This document shows positions 8,336 to 17,112 of a stretch of 44,038 nucleotides of DNA, one piece after another (within the stretch, counting starts at the first letter, position 1; each line of letters starts with the position of its first letter). A model generated the notes under the pieces. That model did not search any database, had not been told where the DNA came from, and saw only the letters and a list, made by a program, of their open reading frames with translations. The stretch is from NCBI GenBank assembly GCA_003224175.1, contig QHYQ01000175.1:1-44038 (forward strand). Direction: 5' to 3'. This DNA comes from Acidobacteriota bacterium. Its GTDB lineage: Bacteria; Acidobacteriota; Terriglobia; Acidiferrales; UBA7541. The position numbers and the translations under genes are program-made.

Positions 8336-9181
8336 ATGCTCGAACGGCTGCAAAAAATTATCGCGCGCGCGGGTATCGCCTCGCGACGCCATGCTGAGGA
8401 ATTGATCCGCAGCGGGCAGGTGCGCGTCAACGGCGCGGTCGTCACCGAGTTGGGCGCAAAAGCCGATCCTGAACGCGACCGCGTGGAAGCCGCCGGACGC
8501 GTCGCCGAGCGGCCAAGCGAACTAACTTATCTTCTCCTGAATAAGCCAGTTCACGTCGTTTCTACCATGTCCGATCCCGAGGGCCGGGCGACCTTGCGGC
8601 ACGTACTGCGCGGCTTCGCCGGCGGAATTTTTCCCGTGGGACGGCTCGATTACGCGGCCTCCGGTTTACTGCTGCTCACGAGCGACGGTGAACTCGCCGA
8701 CCGCATCTTCCGGAATTCCGTGCGCCTGCCGCAAGGTTATTGGCTGAAAGTGGCGGGCCGGTTGACCGACGATGAGATGCAACAGATTCGGCGGCAAGCG
8801 CATGCGCGCATGCGCCGGCTGCGCGCTCCGGGCGCCGCGGGCTCCCAGCCTGCGAATCCCTGGTACGAAGTGGAACTCACCGACGCGCGGCGAGACTTGC
8901 TGCGGCGCGCTCTTTTCGCGCTGGGCCATCCCGTCGAAAAGATGAAGCGCGTGAAGCTGGGGCCGCTCGAGCTGGGCGATTTGGCAGAGGGCCGCTATCG
9001 CCGTCTCGAGCCGCGCGAAGTGGCGCAATTGCGCAGATTTGTCGAGAAACCCATCGCAAAGCCCACGCTTCGCAAGGAACACGAAAGCCCTGTTTCAGGA
9101 CTCCGGCGGAGTCCACCGGATTCCAAAAGCAGGAAGTTGCGCAGCCACAAAAGCAAAAGATCGAGGCGCTGGGCGAAATGA
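8336..9181 (+). CDS. RsuA/RluB/E/F-family rRNA pseudouridine synthase
   Basis: A 281-residue enzyme that would convert a uridine in rRNA to pseudouridine. Residues 2-45 are an S4 RNA-binding domain. The catalytic domain carries GRLDYAASGLLLLT with catalytic D105. A short basic, Lys/Ser-rich tail (about 250-281) probably adds RNA affinity. The sequence suits an RluB-type 23S enzyme more than RsuA, but the target cannot be settled by eye. ATG 8336 was chosen as the start because the S4 domain begins directly there; SD quality is poor. The stop overlaps the next gene's start (ATGA, 9178-9181). Confidence 0.9.
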   Translation: MLERLQKIIARAGIASRRHAEELIRSGQVRVNGAVVTELGAKADPERDRVEAAGRVAERPSELTYLLLNKPVHVVSTMSDPEGRATLRHVLRGFAGGIFPVGRLDYAASGLLLLTSDGELADRIFRNSVRLPQGYWLKVAGRLTDDEMQQIRRQAHARMRRLRAPGAAGSQPANPWYEVELTDARRDLLRRALFALGHPVEKMKRVKLGPLELGDLAEGRYRRLEPREVAQLRRFVEKPIAKPTLRKEHESPVSGLRRSPPDSKSRKLRSHKSKRSRRWAK

Positions 9182-9606
9182 CTGCCTCGGGCCCGGCACC
9201 TCAGCCTTCCGATCAGCAGATCAAAGAACTTTTGCGCAGCGCGCATACCATCGCCGTGGTGGGCCTTTCGTCAAGCCGTTTCCGCGCGAGTTACGGCGTA
9301 TCGCAATATATGCAGTCCGCCGGATATCGCATCATTCCGGTGAACCCAAACGAGCAGCAAGTGCTGCGCGAAAAAGCATACGCCCGCCTGGAAGACGTTC
9401 CGGAAAAAATTGATGTGGTAGACGTCTTTCGGAGATCGGAATTCGTATCCGAGATCGTGGACGCCGCGATCCGCGTTGGCGCTCGCGCGATTTGGATGCA
9501 GGAAGGCGTGGCTGACGAAGCCGCGGCGCAGCGGGCCCGCGAGGCCGGGCTCTTCGTCGTAATGGACACCTGCATCTTGAAAGCCCACCGCCGGCTCATG
9601 CGCTAG
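9178..9606 (+). CDS. CoA-binding Rossmann-fold protein (YccU-like)
   Basis: A 142-residue single-domain protein of the CoA-binding family related to the N-terminus of succinyl-CoA synthetase alpha. The nucleotide-binding turn is seen in TIAVVGLSSS (about 25-34). The family's IPVNPNEQ, VDVFRRSE and AIWMQEGV segments are in order. The biochemical role of stand-alone members is not established; binding of CoA or acyl-CoA is expected from the family. The start overlaps the pseudouridine synthase stop by four bases, so the two are translationally coupled. It ends convergent to the next minus-strand gene. Confidence 0.88.
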   Translation: MTASGPAPQPSDQQIKELLRSAHTIAVVGLSSSRFRASYGVSQYMQSAGYRIIPVNPNEQQVLREKAYARLEDVPEKIDVVDVFRRSEFVSEIVDAAIRVGARAIWMQEGVADEAAAQRAREAGLFVVMDTCILKAHRRLMR

Positions 9607-9675
9607 CGCCCGAATCTTTTCTTCTTCGCAGACTTCGGCTCCCCCTCAGAGCGTGCGGGCAAAGTGGAACGAAGA

Positions 9676-10110
9676 TCAGCCCGCTTGGGCTTTCGCCGCC
9701 AGCTCGTAAGTGCCTTCCCAGCTAACTTCGACCTCCGTAGGTGACGCCAGCCTCGTTCGGAATGTGCCACGGGCGGAAAGCCCATGGAATTTTTCGGTGC
9801 CTCGCGTACATGCCCATGTGCCTTCCACAATGACCTGGCCGTTGACAATAGAAATCTTGCCCTCGTAATCGCCGTACTCGCGCCCGGCTGCGCCATGTTC
9901 ATTCGAGTAATAGCCGCGCTGCGTGCCGGAATTACCGGCGATTTCCGCGATGGCCCAGTACGTACACGTGGCGTTGTTCCAATTCTCATCCGAGGACTTC
10001 TGAATGCCTGTAATCTCGGCAATGCTGACGGAATGATTGGGCTGGTCCGGAAGCACAATGGCTGACTGTGCGCGGATGCTTCCTCTGAAGGATCCAGAAA
10101 CAGAGATCAT
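9676..10110 (-). CDS. Small protein of unknown function
   Basis: A 144-residue protein I do not recognise. It begins MISVSGSFRGSIRAQSAI, has no signal peptide or membrane segment, and contains a run of beta-strand-like segments (GKISIVNGQVIVEGTW, ASPTEVEVSWEGTYEL) that suggest a small beta-barrel or lipocalin-like fold. The start was set at 10110 because AGGAGG sits just upstream on this strand; the frame is open 31 codons further. Convergent with the CoA-binding gene and upstream of no obvious partner. The strong SD and sensible composition support a real gene. Confidence 0.7.
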   Translation of the reverse strand: MISVSGSFRGSIRAQSAIVLPDQPNHSVSIAEITGIQKSSDENWNNATCTYWAIAEIAGNSGTQRGYYSNEHGAAGREYGDYEGKISIVNGQVIVEGTWACTRGTEKFHGLSARGTFRTRLASPTEVEVSWEGTYELAAKAQAG

Positions 10111-10249
10111 AATTAGCCTCCTAGGCGAAGGGCCCGTGGGGAAGAGGATGCAAATTGTCTTCAGCCAAACGGGAAATGTCAAGTTTTGACCGCGGTGCCC
10201 CAATTAGGAAGACTGCCGAAGAATTTCTCTTCTTGCTCTGGTTGGTTGA

Positions 10250-10326
10250 AGGAAACCCAGGAGGTTTCTTCGCGCGACTTTATCACCAAAGGGAAGCGCC
10301 CTGCGGGCGGCGTTCTCAGAATGACG
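10250..10326 (-). repeat. Dispersed intergenic repeat, second copy
   Basis: On the minus strand this reads GTCATTCTGAGAACGCC, then a GC-rich centre, then GAAGAAACCTCCTGGG. This matches the ends of the repeat at 8227-8312. It fills most of the 245-base gap between the unknown gene and rarA. The rest of that gap shows nothing clear. Confidence 0.4.
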
Positions 10327-10355
10327 CATCTCGTTGACGATGGGGCGCCGAAAGC

Positions 10356-11720
10356 TTACGGTTTTTCTGCGCCCGAAGTGCGGCGGGATTTGATTCCGCG
10401 AATTTCTTCCATGCGTGCGCGCAAGCGCTGCTCGAGCCCCTGATCGCTCGGTTGATAATAGTGGCGATCCGCAAGGCTGGGCGGCAGGCATTCCATCTCG
10501 GCTACTTTGTCCGGAACGTCGTGGGCGTACTCGTAGCCGCGGCCGTAACCTTCGTGTTTCATGAGAGGAGTGACGGCATTGCGCAGATGCAGCGGCACCG
10601 GTTCCGATGCCGTGGTCTGCAAATCCTTCTGCGCTTCGCCGTAGCCGGTATAAAGCGCGTTGGACTTCGGGGCCAGCGCCAGATAGACCGCGGCTTGTGC
10701 GAGAGCCAAATTGCCTTCGGGTATGCCGACAAAATCGGCGGCCTGCATGGCGGCGACGGCGATTCCCAGCGCGGCGGGGTCGGCGAGGCCGATATCCTCG
10801 CTGGCCATGCGCACCAGGCGCCGTGCGATGTAAAGCAGGTCCTCGCCGGATTCGAGCATGCGCGCGAGCCAGTAAAGCGCTGCATCGGCATCGGAATTTC
10901 GCACCGACTTGTGCAGGGCAGAGATCAGGTTGTAGTGCTCTTCGCCGGATTTGTCGTAGAGCAGAAATTTGCGCTGCAGCGCGGCCGAAAGAAGTTCCTC
11001 GGTAAGCGCGCGCCCGCCATCGGCGCCGGGTGCGGCGGCGCGTACCAGGGCTTCGAGCGTGTTGTACGCCGCACGGGCGTCGCCATTGGCAAACGTGGCG
11101 ATGCGTTCGAGGACGCCGTCAGGCACCTCCATCCTTTCGGCGCCGTAGCCGCGTTCCTTATCGGAGAGAGCGCGGTGCAGCAGGCCGACGAGCTCTCGAT
11201 TCGACAGAGCCAGCAAAGTGTAGACGCGAGTCCGCGAGAGCAGCGGCGCGATAACCTCAAACGAGGGATTCTCGGTGGTGGCGCCGATGAAGATGATGTT
11301 TCCCGCCTCGACGTGGGGAAGAAAGGCGTCCTGCTGGGCCTTGTTGAAGCGATGCACTTCGTCCACAAACACGATGGTGCGGCGGCCGGAGCGACGCGTG
11401 TGTTCGGCGGCGGCCATGACGTCCTTAATCTCGCGAATACCGGTAAGAACGGCGCTGTAGGCGACAAATTCGGAATGCGTGCGGCGCGCGATCAATCGTG
11501 CGAGCGTGGTCTTGCCGCAGCCGGGCGGGCCCCAGAGAATCATCGAGCCGAGATCGTCGGTTTCGATGGCGGTGCGCAGCGGCTTACCGGGTCCAAGCAG
11601 CGCCTGCTGTCCGGCGAACTCCTCGAGCGAGCGCGGGCGCATGCGTTCGGCGAGCGGCCCGCTGGCCGCGGCGACTTCGGCTTCGACTTTGGCGAAAAGG
11701 CTCATGGCAGGCTTGCTCAT
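10356..11720 (-). CDS. rarA: Replication-associated recombination protein A (RarA/MgsA)
   Basis: A 454-residue AAA+ ATPase of the RarA/MgsA/WRNIP1 family, which acts at stalled forks with SSB and RecA. Walker A GPPGCGKT is at residues 64-71 and Walker B VFVDEVH around 117-123. The sensor [11 protein letters not shown] and the C-terminal helical tetramerisation region ([38 protein letters not shown]) are diagnostic. Full length. ATG 11720 or ATG 11705 could be the start. It follows the SpoU-type methyltransferase by 39 bases on the same strand, so the two may share an mRNA. Confidence 0.95.
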   Translation of the reverse strand: MSKPAMSLFAKVEAEVAAASGPLAERMRPRSLEEFAGQQALLGPGKPLRTAIETDDLGSMILWGPPGCGKTTLARLIARRTHSEFVAYSAVLTGIREIKDVMAAAEHTRRSGRRTIVFVDEVHRFNKAQQDAFLPHVEAGNIIFIGATTENPSFEVIAPLLSRTRVYTLLALSNRELVGLLHRALSDKERGYGAERMEVPDGVLERIATFANGDARAAYNTLEALVRAAAPGADGGRALTEELLSAALQRKFLLYDKSGEEHYNLISALHKSVRNSDADAALYWLARMLESGEDLLYIARRLVRMASEDIGLADPAALGIAVAAMQAADFVGIPEGNLALAQAAVYLALAPKSNALYTGYGEAQKDLQTTASEPVPLHLRNAVTPLMKHEGYGRGYEYAHDVPDKVAEMECLPPSLADRHYYQPSDQGLEQRLRARMEEIRGIKSRRTSGAEKP

Positions 11721-11759
11721 TACATTTAAGGATAACCGTTCCGTGGCGGTTTCGCTTGG

Positions 11760-12713
11760 TTACGCGAGGCCGCGCTGGCGCGCCGCCTCGTATAAGAGGA
11801 TGCTTCCGGCAACAGCCGCGTTCAGCGATTCGCTCGGCGAATGCTTCGCCTTCGCCGCGTTGTCATGCAGCGCGTGCGCCGCGTGAGGAATTCGCACGAT
11901 GGCGTCGGCCGAGCGCACCAGGCCGGCAGGCAAGCCCGCACCTTCATTGCCGACGAGCAGGGCAGCGGGCGCGCGCCAATTGATCTCCCAGGGAGCCAGC
12001 GGTTTCTTGGCCGCGCCGTTTGAGCCGGCATCGGAGAGATCCTCGGGACAGGCCGCATAGACGCGCACTCCCGCAACGCTCAGTTGCGCGAGAAGCACCG
12101 GCGCGGAGATTCCGCGCACAATCGGCAAGCGCAGGGCGGAACCGGCCGAGGCGCGCAGCGCCTTCGGCCCGTACGGATCGGCTGTGCCGATGGCGCCCGC
12201 GGCGCATGCGGCGATTCCGGAAGCGCCAAAGGCTTCCGCCGTGCGTACTAGTGTGCCGACGTTTCCGGGGTCCTGCACTCCGGCCAGCACCAGGACCAGG
12301 GGAATTCCGGTAACGAGATCGTCGAAGGTTCCCACTCGCGGCCGCACCAGCGCGGCGATGCCTTGCGGCGCTTCGGTTCCGCTGGCAGACGCGAACAGGC
12401 GATCGCTGGTGCGGAGCAGCCGCGCTTCGGCGGGAATCCATGGTTCGAGTGTGGAGATGTGCTTCGCACCGGTCTCGCTGAAAAGCACGGCGAGGATCTC
12501 GACGCCGGAACGTAGGGCCGTCTCCACCAACCGCGCGCCCTCGACGCCCGCGAGTTGCTCGGATTCGCCGCCATGCCGGGAGGCCTCGCCAGCCCTTTCG
12601 CCGGAAAGACTGGCGCGAAAACGTTTGAGCCAGCGATTTTCACGGCTCTCGATGGATTCGGAAAGACGTGGCGGCGCCGTGCGGCCGGGGCGAATTTCCG
12701 CCAAGCGCTTCAT
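11760..12713 (-). CDS. SpoU/TrmH-family RNA 2'-O-methyltransferase
   Basis: A 317-residue SPOUT methyltransferase that would transfer a methyl group from SAM to a ribose in rRNA or tRNA. The N-terminal substrate-binding part spans residues about 18-115. The SpoU motifs follow in order: VLAGVQDPGNVGTLVRTAEA, LLVGNEGAGLP and ESLNAAVAGSILLYEA, the last forming the knot. The start was set at 12713 (MKRLAEIRPG), because the upstream 89 in-frame codons run through a dispersed repeat and are not protein-like. The exact target (23S G2251-like or other) cannot be assigned. Probably co-transcribed with rarA. Confidence 0.9.
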   Translation of the reverse strand: MKRLAEIRPGRTAPPRLSESIESRENRWLKRFRASLSGERAGEASRHGGESEQLAGVEGARLVETALRSGVEILAVLFSETGAKHISTLEPWIPAEARLLRTSDRLFASASGTEAPQGIAALVRPRVGTFDDLVTGIPLVLVLAGVQDPGNVGTLVRTAEAFGASGIAACAAGAIGTADPYGPKALRASAGSALRLPIVRGISAPVLLAQLSVAGVRVYAACPEDLSDAGSNGAAKKPLAPWEINWRAPAALLVGNEGAGLPAGLVRSADAIVRIPHAAHALHDNAAKAKHSPSESLNAAVAGSILLYEAARQRGLA

Positions 12714-12750
12714 ACAGCGAGAGTAGCAAACGCATATCGGCCGGTAAAGC

Positions 12751-12860
12751 GACCATCCGAGCAGGATGGTCGTTCCGAGCGACGAACCGGAGCGAGGAAA
12801 CCTCTTTCGGCGCTCGTCAATGTCCACCCCGAGCGAGGGATCTTCTCCGCTTCGCGGAAG
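12751..12860 (+). repeat. Dispersed repeat with GACCATCC hairpin
   Basis: GACCATCC (12751-12758) and GGATGGTC (12764-12771) form a perfect 8-bp hairpin around GAGCA, followed by GTTCCGAGCGACGAACCGGA and a second CCGAGCGAGGGATCTTC block near 12829-12845. A close copy lies at 30647. It fills the 167-base gap between the methyltransferase start and the preceding gene's stop. Confidence 0.55.
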
Positions 12861-12880
12861 AAGGCAGCGAGAGACTACCG

Positions 12881-13483
12881 CTATGAGAACAGGCGAGAGC
12901 GAAGCCCCGTCCAGGCTAAATGCCCTGCGGGCGAATCGGCCAGTCCTTTGAGGCCAAAAATCAGGGCAATGAGCAGACAATGGAGTTCGGCGCGAACCGC
13001 CTTCGGCGAAAACTCATTCCAGAAGGCAATGCGCCGGAGTCCATTGAGGCGCGGGAACCACCGGGGCACTTCCCTCAGATAGCGCTCATAGGGGCCGCCG
13101 TAGAGTTCCAGAAGCCAGCCTTCTTCATAACGGACGACAAGCGAATAGACCGCGAAGCACCAGAGCAGGATGAAGGGCGCGAGCCAGGGGAGCCGGGCGA
13201 AAAATGTCGCGCTGGCGCAGACGGCCGCGTTACCAATGTAAAGAGGATTGCGTACGAGTTGGTAAGGCCCGCCGGTGGTCAATTCCAGCGGCAGCTTCAA
13301 CCGATGGTGAATGTAAGACTGCGCCCAGATCCGCAGGGCCATGCCGGCGAATAGCAACGCGAGTCCGGCACCCCAGGCCAGCACGGTGTTGCTGACCTCG
13401 CCGCGCCTCCAGAAGAGCACCAAAATCAACGGAGAGTGCGCGAGCACTCCGCGATGCCGAAAGACCCATTTCCCGGAAAGCAT
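12881..13483 (-). CDS. Isoprenylcysteine carboxylmethyltransferase-like membrane protein
   Basis: A 200-residue integral membrane protein of the ICMT/PEMT-like methyltransferase superfamily. At least four hydrophobic segments are visible. The SAM-binding signature runs GGPYQLVRNPLYIGN (about 72-86), and the downstream E-E-G...YGGPYERYLREVPR element completes the family pattern. Such bacterial proteins methylate small lipophilic or thiol substrates, but the substrate is unknown here. Start ATG 13483; no strong SD. The C-terminus runs close to the dispersed repeat. It precedes the SpoU methyltransferase on the same strand, with a 167-base gap. Confidence 0.8.
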   Translation of the reverse strand: MLSGKWVFRHRGVLAHSPLILVLFWRRGEVSNTVLAWGAGLALLFAGMALRIWAQSYIHHRLKLPLELTTGGPYQLVRNPLYIGNAAVCASATFFARLPWLAPFILLWCFAVYSLVVRYEEGWLLELYGGPYERYLREVPRWFPRLNGLRRIAFWNEFSPKAVRAELHCLLIALIFGLKGLADSPAGHLAWTGLRSRLFS

Positions 13484-13635
13484 GGGCCCAGTTTAGATCA
13501 GCGCAAGGGGGCATACGAAAAGAAAAAGACGGAGATTTCGTTTCCATCAAGAATCGGCGCGGCCCTGCAGGTGATGAACGGCGGGCAATTAGCCCTTGGC
13601 CTGCGCGTGCGCTGCAAGGCCCAGGCCGTTGCCCA

Positions 13636-13881
13636 TTACGCTCTTGCGCTCATGCGCACTGCGGACTGCTTCATATACTCGTCGCGGCACTGTATCGAGC
13701 AGAGATGGATCGCTCCCAGTTCCAGCGCGCGCCGGTCGTCCCAGTGGTCGAGCAAACGGACCGAGCGTTGCACCGATTTCGGGGTTTCCGTCTCCAGATC
13801 GTAGCCGAGTATCCACTCGATCGTGGAGGGCAGGGTCTGCGGCTTTGCCGCGCCGCAATTGTCACATATGATTTTCACCAT
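13636..13881 (-). CDS. Small zinc-ribbon-like protein
   Basis: An 81-residue protein with CDNCG at residues 6-10 and LCSIQC at about 60-65, two CxxC-type pairs that could hold a zinc ion. Between them is a WxLGYDLETETPKSVQRS segment. I do not recognise a named family. AAGGAGA lies about eight bases before the ATG at 13881, a good SD that supports the start. It sits between a lone receiver gene and the ICMT-like gene on the same strand; adapter or regulatory roles are only guesses. The 150 bases between it and the ICMT-like start hold nothing clear. Confidence 0.65.
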   Translation of the reverse strand: MVKIICDNCGAAKPQTLPSTIEWILGYDLETETPKSVQRSVRLLDHWDDRRALELGAIHLCSIQCRDEYMKQSAVRMSARA

Positions 13882-13938
13882 CGCTCGTCTCCTTGAAAGC
13901 CTACCCCATGAGATGCGCGAGGCGAGGGACGGGAGAAC

Positions 13939-14310
13939 TCAATCTCCGTCGAGCAGGCGTTTCAGTTTGGGGATCAAATCGATTCCGGCGGAGGATTTGC
14001 TTACAAAACCGTGCGCGCCCAACAGGCGCATTGCCGCTTCGGCCTCGGGCGTACACTCCTGTACAGTCAAGAAAAGAATTTTAGTGGTAGGGGCCATGCG
14101 GCGGATCTCGAAGGCGGCTTGGATACCGTTCATCACCGGCATATTGATATCGAGGAGCACCAAGTCGGGGCTTAGCGCCTTCACCCGATCGAGGGCCTGC
14201 CGGCCGTCTTCCGCCTCGCCGCAGATGAGCAGTGCGTGCGCCTTCAGGAGCTTGCGCACCGTGTTTCGCGTGCTGGGATGATCGTCGACAACCAGGATTC
14301 CAGCCGTAGG
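13939..14310 (-). CDS. Single-domain response regulator, start codon unclear
   Basis: A CheY/NarL-type receiver with no output domain. Read from 14310 downward the frame gives PTAGILVVDDHPSTRN and later LVLLDINMPVMNG (phospho-acceptor Asp), LTVQE and FVSKS, a complete receiver of about 123 residues. However, the codon just before 14310 is a TGA stop. No ATG, GTG or TTG occurs before GTG 14259, which lies after the DD pocket and would make a non-functional protein. Either a single-base shift separates a nearby GTG (about 14316) from the frame, or a rare start is used. The domain call is secure; the 5' end is not. Confidence 0.7.
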   Translation of the reverse strand, partial: PTAGILVVDDHPSTRNTVRKLLKAHALLICGEAEDGRQALDRVKALSPDLVLLDINMPVMNGIQAAFEIRRMAPTTKILFLTVQECTPEAEAAMRLLGAHGFVSKSSAGIDLIPKLKRLLDGD

Positions 14311-14475
14311 TCACCTGCCCAAAATGAGCAATTAGCCCGAGCGCTGGGCTATGGTGCTCCCGGCGACCATCCAATTCCATACAGGGATACCCGTATAGTG
14401 TTCAAAGCTGAACACCTTGCCGTGGTTTCGGAGAGGCGCTGCGTTCGAACGCAACGTCCGGACAACCCCGCAGGG
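14311..14475 (-). promoter_or_regulatory. Gap with imperfect palindrome upstream of the receiver gene
   Basis: This stretch contains ATACAGGGATACCCGTAT (14381-14398), an imperfect dyad, followed by GTTCA-AAGC-TGAAC, a small hairpin. They lie upstream of the receiver gene on the minus strand and could be an operator. No gene is visible. The call rests on symmetry only. Confidence 0.2.
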
Positions 14476-15480
14476 CTACCGGCGGAAGCGGCCAAAACCT
14501 CCGAACCTGGGGCCGAACCCCCAGACTCCTCCGCCCCAGCCAATGTAAGGACCAAAATAGGGCCCCGGATAGCACCCCCAACCCCAAGGGCCGCAGTATC
14601 CGTAATAATAATAAGGCGGCGAAAATCCAGGTCCGTGGCCGCGCCGGCGAGGGGCGTTGGCGTAGGCATCCTGGTCCTTATAATCACTTTGCGTGACTGG
14701 CTGGAACGCCACTTGGCCTTTTTCGGTGGAGATGGCCAGCGGCGCCGCAAGGCGGAAGCTCAGCAGCGTTTCGGGAGCCACCACGGTGGGCCGCCCGCGT
14801 GTATACAGAACGGCGGCCACGCCTGCTGTCGCTCCCAAGCCCGCGCCAATCGCGGCGCCTTGGCCGCCGCCAATGGCAGCTCCCACGATCGTGCCGAGCA
14901 CGGCGGTGGTACCCACCGTGGCTACGTTACGTTCCGCAGAACCCGGTGGGGCAGGCGAGGGCGCGGCCTGCTGCATTTGCGTGCTTACCGGAAGCTGCTC
15001 TCCATCCACCAGCGTGAGTTCGGTAATTTCTAATCCCAGCCGGGAAACGCCCTTACCCTCGCTGGCCTTTTGCGCTACATCCACGCGGCCGATCACTGTT
15101 TGGCCCCGCCGCGCTACTACCCAGCCGTGCACAACGAGCGGCTGATCCAAAACCGCGCTGAAAGTCTCGCCCGCGTGATTCCGGTCGCTCGAGAGCCACA
15201 GGCTGATGCGCACCGGGATCATCGTGCCTGCGGGCAACGTAAGCGTGGCCGGCACAGCTGGCGTAGACTGCGCCGCCGCCCTCTGAGCTTCTTGTTGAGC
15301 CGGCGGGCCAGATGTAGCATCGCTGCCCTGCTGGTCCTGTTGCTGCGCCGGCTGGCTGGAGGCCGCCGGCTCATCCGGGGGCGCGCTCTGATTCTGCCGG
15401 CCCCACGCCAGCGGAGCCGCCGCACAAAATGCCAGCAGGAAAACGCCAAACGCTTTCACGTGCACAGGCCTTGCACCCAT
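14476..15480 (-). CDS. Exported TrbI-like/glycine-zipper envelope protein
   Basis: A 334-residue secreted protein. Residues 1-27 are a signal peptide ending near PLAWG. A Gln/Ala/Pro-rich linker (28-85) follows. Residues about 88-180 (beginning LPAGTMIPVRISLWLSS) resemble the beta-rich domain seen in TrbI-like and related envelope proteins. A glycine-zipper stretch (VGTTAVLGTIVGAAIGGGQG) could insert in a membrane. The C-terminus is extremely Tyr/Gly/Pro/Trp-rich. Function unknown; a structural role in the envelope is an inference. The minus-strand neighbour upstream is a small membrane protein. Confidence 0.7.
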   Translation of the reverse strand: MGARPVHVKAFGVFLLAFCAAAPLAWGRQNQSAPPDEPAASSQPAQQQDQQGSDATSGPPAQQEAQRAAAQSTPAVPATLTLPAGTMIPVRISLWLSSDRNHAGETFSAVLDQPLVVHGWVVARRGQTVIGRVDVAQKASEGKGVSRLGLEITELTLVDGEQLPVSTQMQQAAPSPAPPGSAERNVATVGTTAVLGTIVGAAIGGGQGAAIGAGLGATAGVAAVLYTRGRPTVVAPETLLSFRLAAPLAISTEKGQVAFQPVTQSDYKDQDAYANAPRRRGHGPGFSPPYYYYGYCGPWGWGCYPGPYFGPYIGWGGGVWGFGPRFGGFGRFRR

Positions 15481-15596
15481 AGGTTCCTCTCGTATAACGC
15501 TATTTTAACGATGATTATTAGCCTGTTTTGAGTTGCCCGTAGGGAGAGCTCCCTCGTTCGCGGTGTGCACCCGGGACGACGATCCTGGTCGGATCG

Positions 15597-15860
15597 TCAC
15601 TTTTCTCCCGCCAGCTTGCGGTAGTAGCGGTTGGGAATTGCTGCCGCAATCGCCGCGATCATAAGCGCGCCTACCAGGGCTTCGGCCGGCGGATGCTCCA
15701 GAACATCGAGCAAGAGATAAGCCATACCCAGATAGATCGCTTCCATCACCACGATGCGGCAAATGGTTGTGCGCCAGGACTGTGCGCGGGGCCGCAGAAC
15801 CACAAGCAGCAGCACGATGACTGCGGCCGCAAACAGCAGCGGTATCCATTCTGGAGACAT
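15597..15860 (-). CDS. Small two-helix membrane protein
   Basis: An 87-residue protein with a first hydrophobic helix at about 6-22 (IPLLFAAAVIVLLLVVL) and a second hydrophobic region at about 37-76, ending in a basic RYYRKLAGEK tail. AAGGAAAG lies upstream of the ATG at 15860 as a ribosome-binding site. No family recognised. A competing frame across the same bases lacks a helix pattern and was rejected. The 15861-16026 gap holds short T-rich stretches on the plus strand, but no promoter I would defend. Confidence 0.6.
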   Translation of the reverse strand: MSPEWIPLLFAAAVIVLLLVVLRPRAQSWRTTICRIVVMEAIYLGMAYLLLDVLEHPPAEALVGALMIAAIAAAIPNRYYRKLAGEK

Positions 15861-16026
15861 AACTTTCCTTGGTGGATCCTTGTATCAACCTTACTAGTCT
15901 TATTAGTCTTTTTGCGAGCCGCTGCGCAAGACCCCACCACTACATCGCCGCTACGGTATTTTCCTTATTGAACGGCCCGGCGCCCCTCTAGTATTTGACC
16001 GTGGGCTGGTATTGGAGATACAGGTC

Positions 16027-16920
16027 ATGCACAAATCCGACGAGAGCCCCCATCACAACGGGAAACGTGCTCGACTGAGCAAGAGGGCCCCACCCAAGCC
16101 CACGAGCGGCGCCCGCGAGGGAGGCGAACGTCCGCGCCTTCTTTTCGTGGACGACGAAGAAAATATTCGCCTGACGCTGCCCGTTCTGCTGGAACAGCAC
16201 GGATTCGATGTGACCAGCGTGGCTGCCGTAGCCGATGCATTAGCGCAAATAAGCACCGTCAGTTTTGATGTTCTGCTGGCGGACTTGAATATCCATCGCG
16301 AGGGCGACGGCTTTCTGGTCATCGCGGCCATGCGCCGCGCGCAGCCCCGCTGCAAGAATTTCATCCTCACCGGCTATCCCGGCCTGGAGAACGCCGTTCG
16401 CGCCATCCAGAATCACCTGGACGACTACTTCACCAAGCCGGCGGACCTCGAGGATCTGGTCGCCAAGATCAAGGCTCGGCTCGCCGCGCCCGCTGCGAAG
16501 CCGGTGAGGCTCGCTGCTGTATTCATGGAGAACGAGCGCGAAATCGCCGGCAAAATTCTCGAAGCCATCAAGCGAGATGCCGTCCTTCGAAAAGCGCGCC
16601 TCGACGACCGAAAGCGCGTCGATCATCTGCCCCTGATCTTCCAGGCCGTCATCGCGCGCTTGATGCACGAGGGCCGCCCGCTCATTCCACACGATTTGCA
16701 ATTTGCCGCGCGTCACGGAAGGCGGCGCAAGAAAGACGGCTATACGGCCGCGATGCTCGTGCGCGAATTCCAGGTCATCGGAGAAACCGTCTACGATCTG
16801 CTCGGCGGCGATCTCCTGCCGCTCGGGGTCGTGGAACTCACTTCAGATCTAAAATTGTTGATCCAGAGCTTGAACATATTCACGCTCGTATCTTTTGAAG
16901 CCTACGCTCGCGCTAAGTGA
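16027..16920 (+). CDS. Response regulator with C-terminal RsbRD-like domain
   Basis: A 297-residue protein. After a basic disordered N-terminus (1-35), residues 36-150 are a receiver with pocket FVDDEE, phospho-acceptor D86 (in VLLADLNI) and K137. Residues about 170-297 are all-helical, with ARHGRRRKKDGYTAAMLVREFQV, a pattern like the RsbRD N-terminal sensory domain found in stressosome-type and acidobacterial histidine kinases. It has no DNA-binding domain, so it likely acts by protein contact. ATG 16027 was chosen as the start; a TTG at 16012 is also in frame. A receiver remnant follows directly, suggesting a once larger signalling locus. Confidence 0.75.
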   Translation: MHKSDESPHHNGKRARLSKRAPPKPTSGAREGGERPRLLFVDDEENIRLTLPVLLEQHGFDVTSVAAVADALAQISTVSFDVLLADLNIHREGDGFLVIAAMRRAQPRCKNFILTGYPGLENAVRAIQNHLDDYFTKPADLEDLVAKIKARLAAPAAKPVRLAAVFMENEREIAGKILEAIKRDAVLRKARLDDRKRVDHLPLIFQAVIARLMHEGRPLIPHDLQFAARHGRRRKKDGYTAAMLVREFQVIGETVYDLLGGDLLPLGVVELTSDLKLLIQSLNIFTLVSFEAYARAK

Positions 16921-17061
16921 GCATCAATCAAGAATGCTCATCCCGTCTTCCGTCGGACGCCGATCATCATGCTTTCCGGGTACACGGCAATCCTCGATGA
17001 AGGCCTCGGAAAAATCGATCTCTGGCTGCGTAAAGGTGAAGGTGATCCGAGCAGTTGCTTA
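16921..17061 (+). pseudogene. C-terminal remnant of a receiver-domain gene
   Basis: Bases 16942-17059 read PVFRRTPIIMLSGYTAILDE followed by GLGKIDLWLRKGEGDPSS, the last strand-helix part of a receiver domain (T/S position then the conserved Lys). No receiver N-terminus lies before it: the frame is preceded directly by the stop of the previous gene. The IS630 element interrupts it. If the element and one TA are removed, the frame continues two codons to TAG at 18147-18149, so the insertion was almost at its end. An older deletion must have removed the front. Confidence 0.6.
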
Positions 17062-17085
17062 TTGATCTCTGCATAAATAATGCAA
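17062..17085 (+). repeat. IS630 left inverted repeat
   Basis: 24 bases beginning TTGATCTCTGCATAAATAAT, matching the reverse complement of the right end with one mismatch at position 6. It includes the -35-like TTGATC. The flanking TA at 17060-17061 is the duplicated target. Confidence 0.88.
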
Positions 17086-17112
17086 TAGAATGACCTTCAG
17101 GAGGGAATGCTT

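Noticed and set aside
10452-11729. 425-codon plus-strand frame opposite rarA
   Set aside because: RarA motifs are complete on the minus strand; the plus frame has no recognisable domain.
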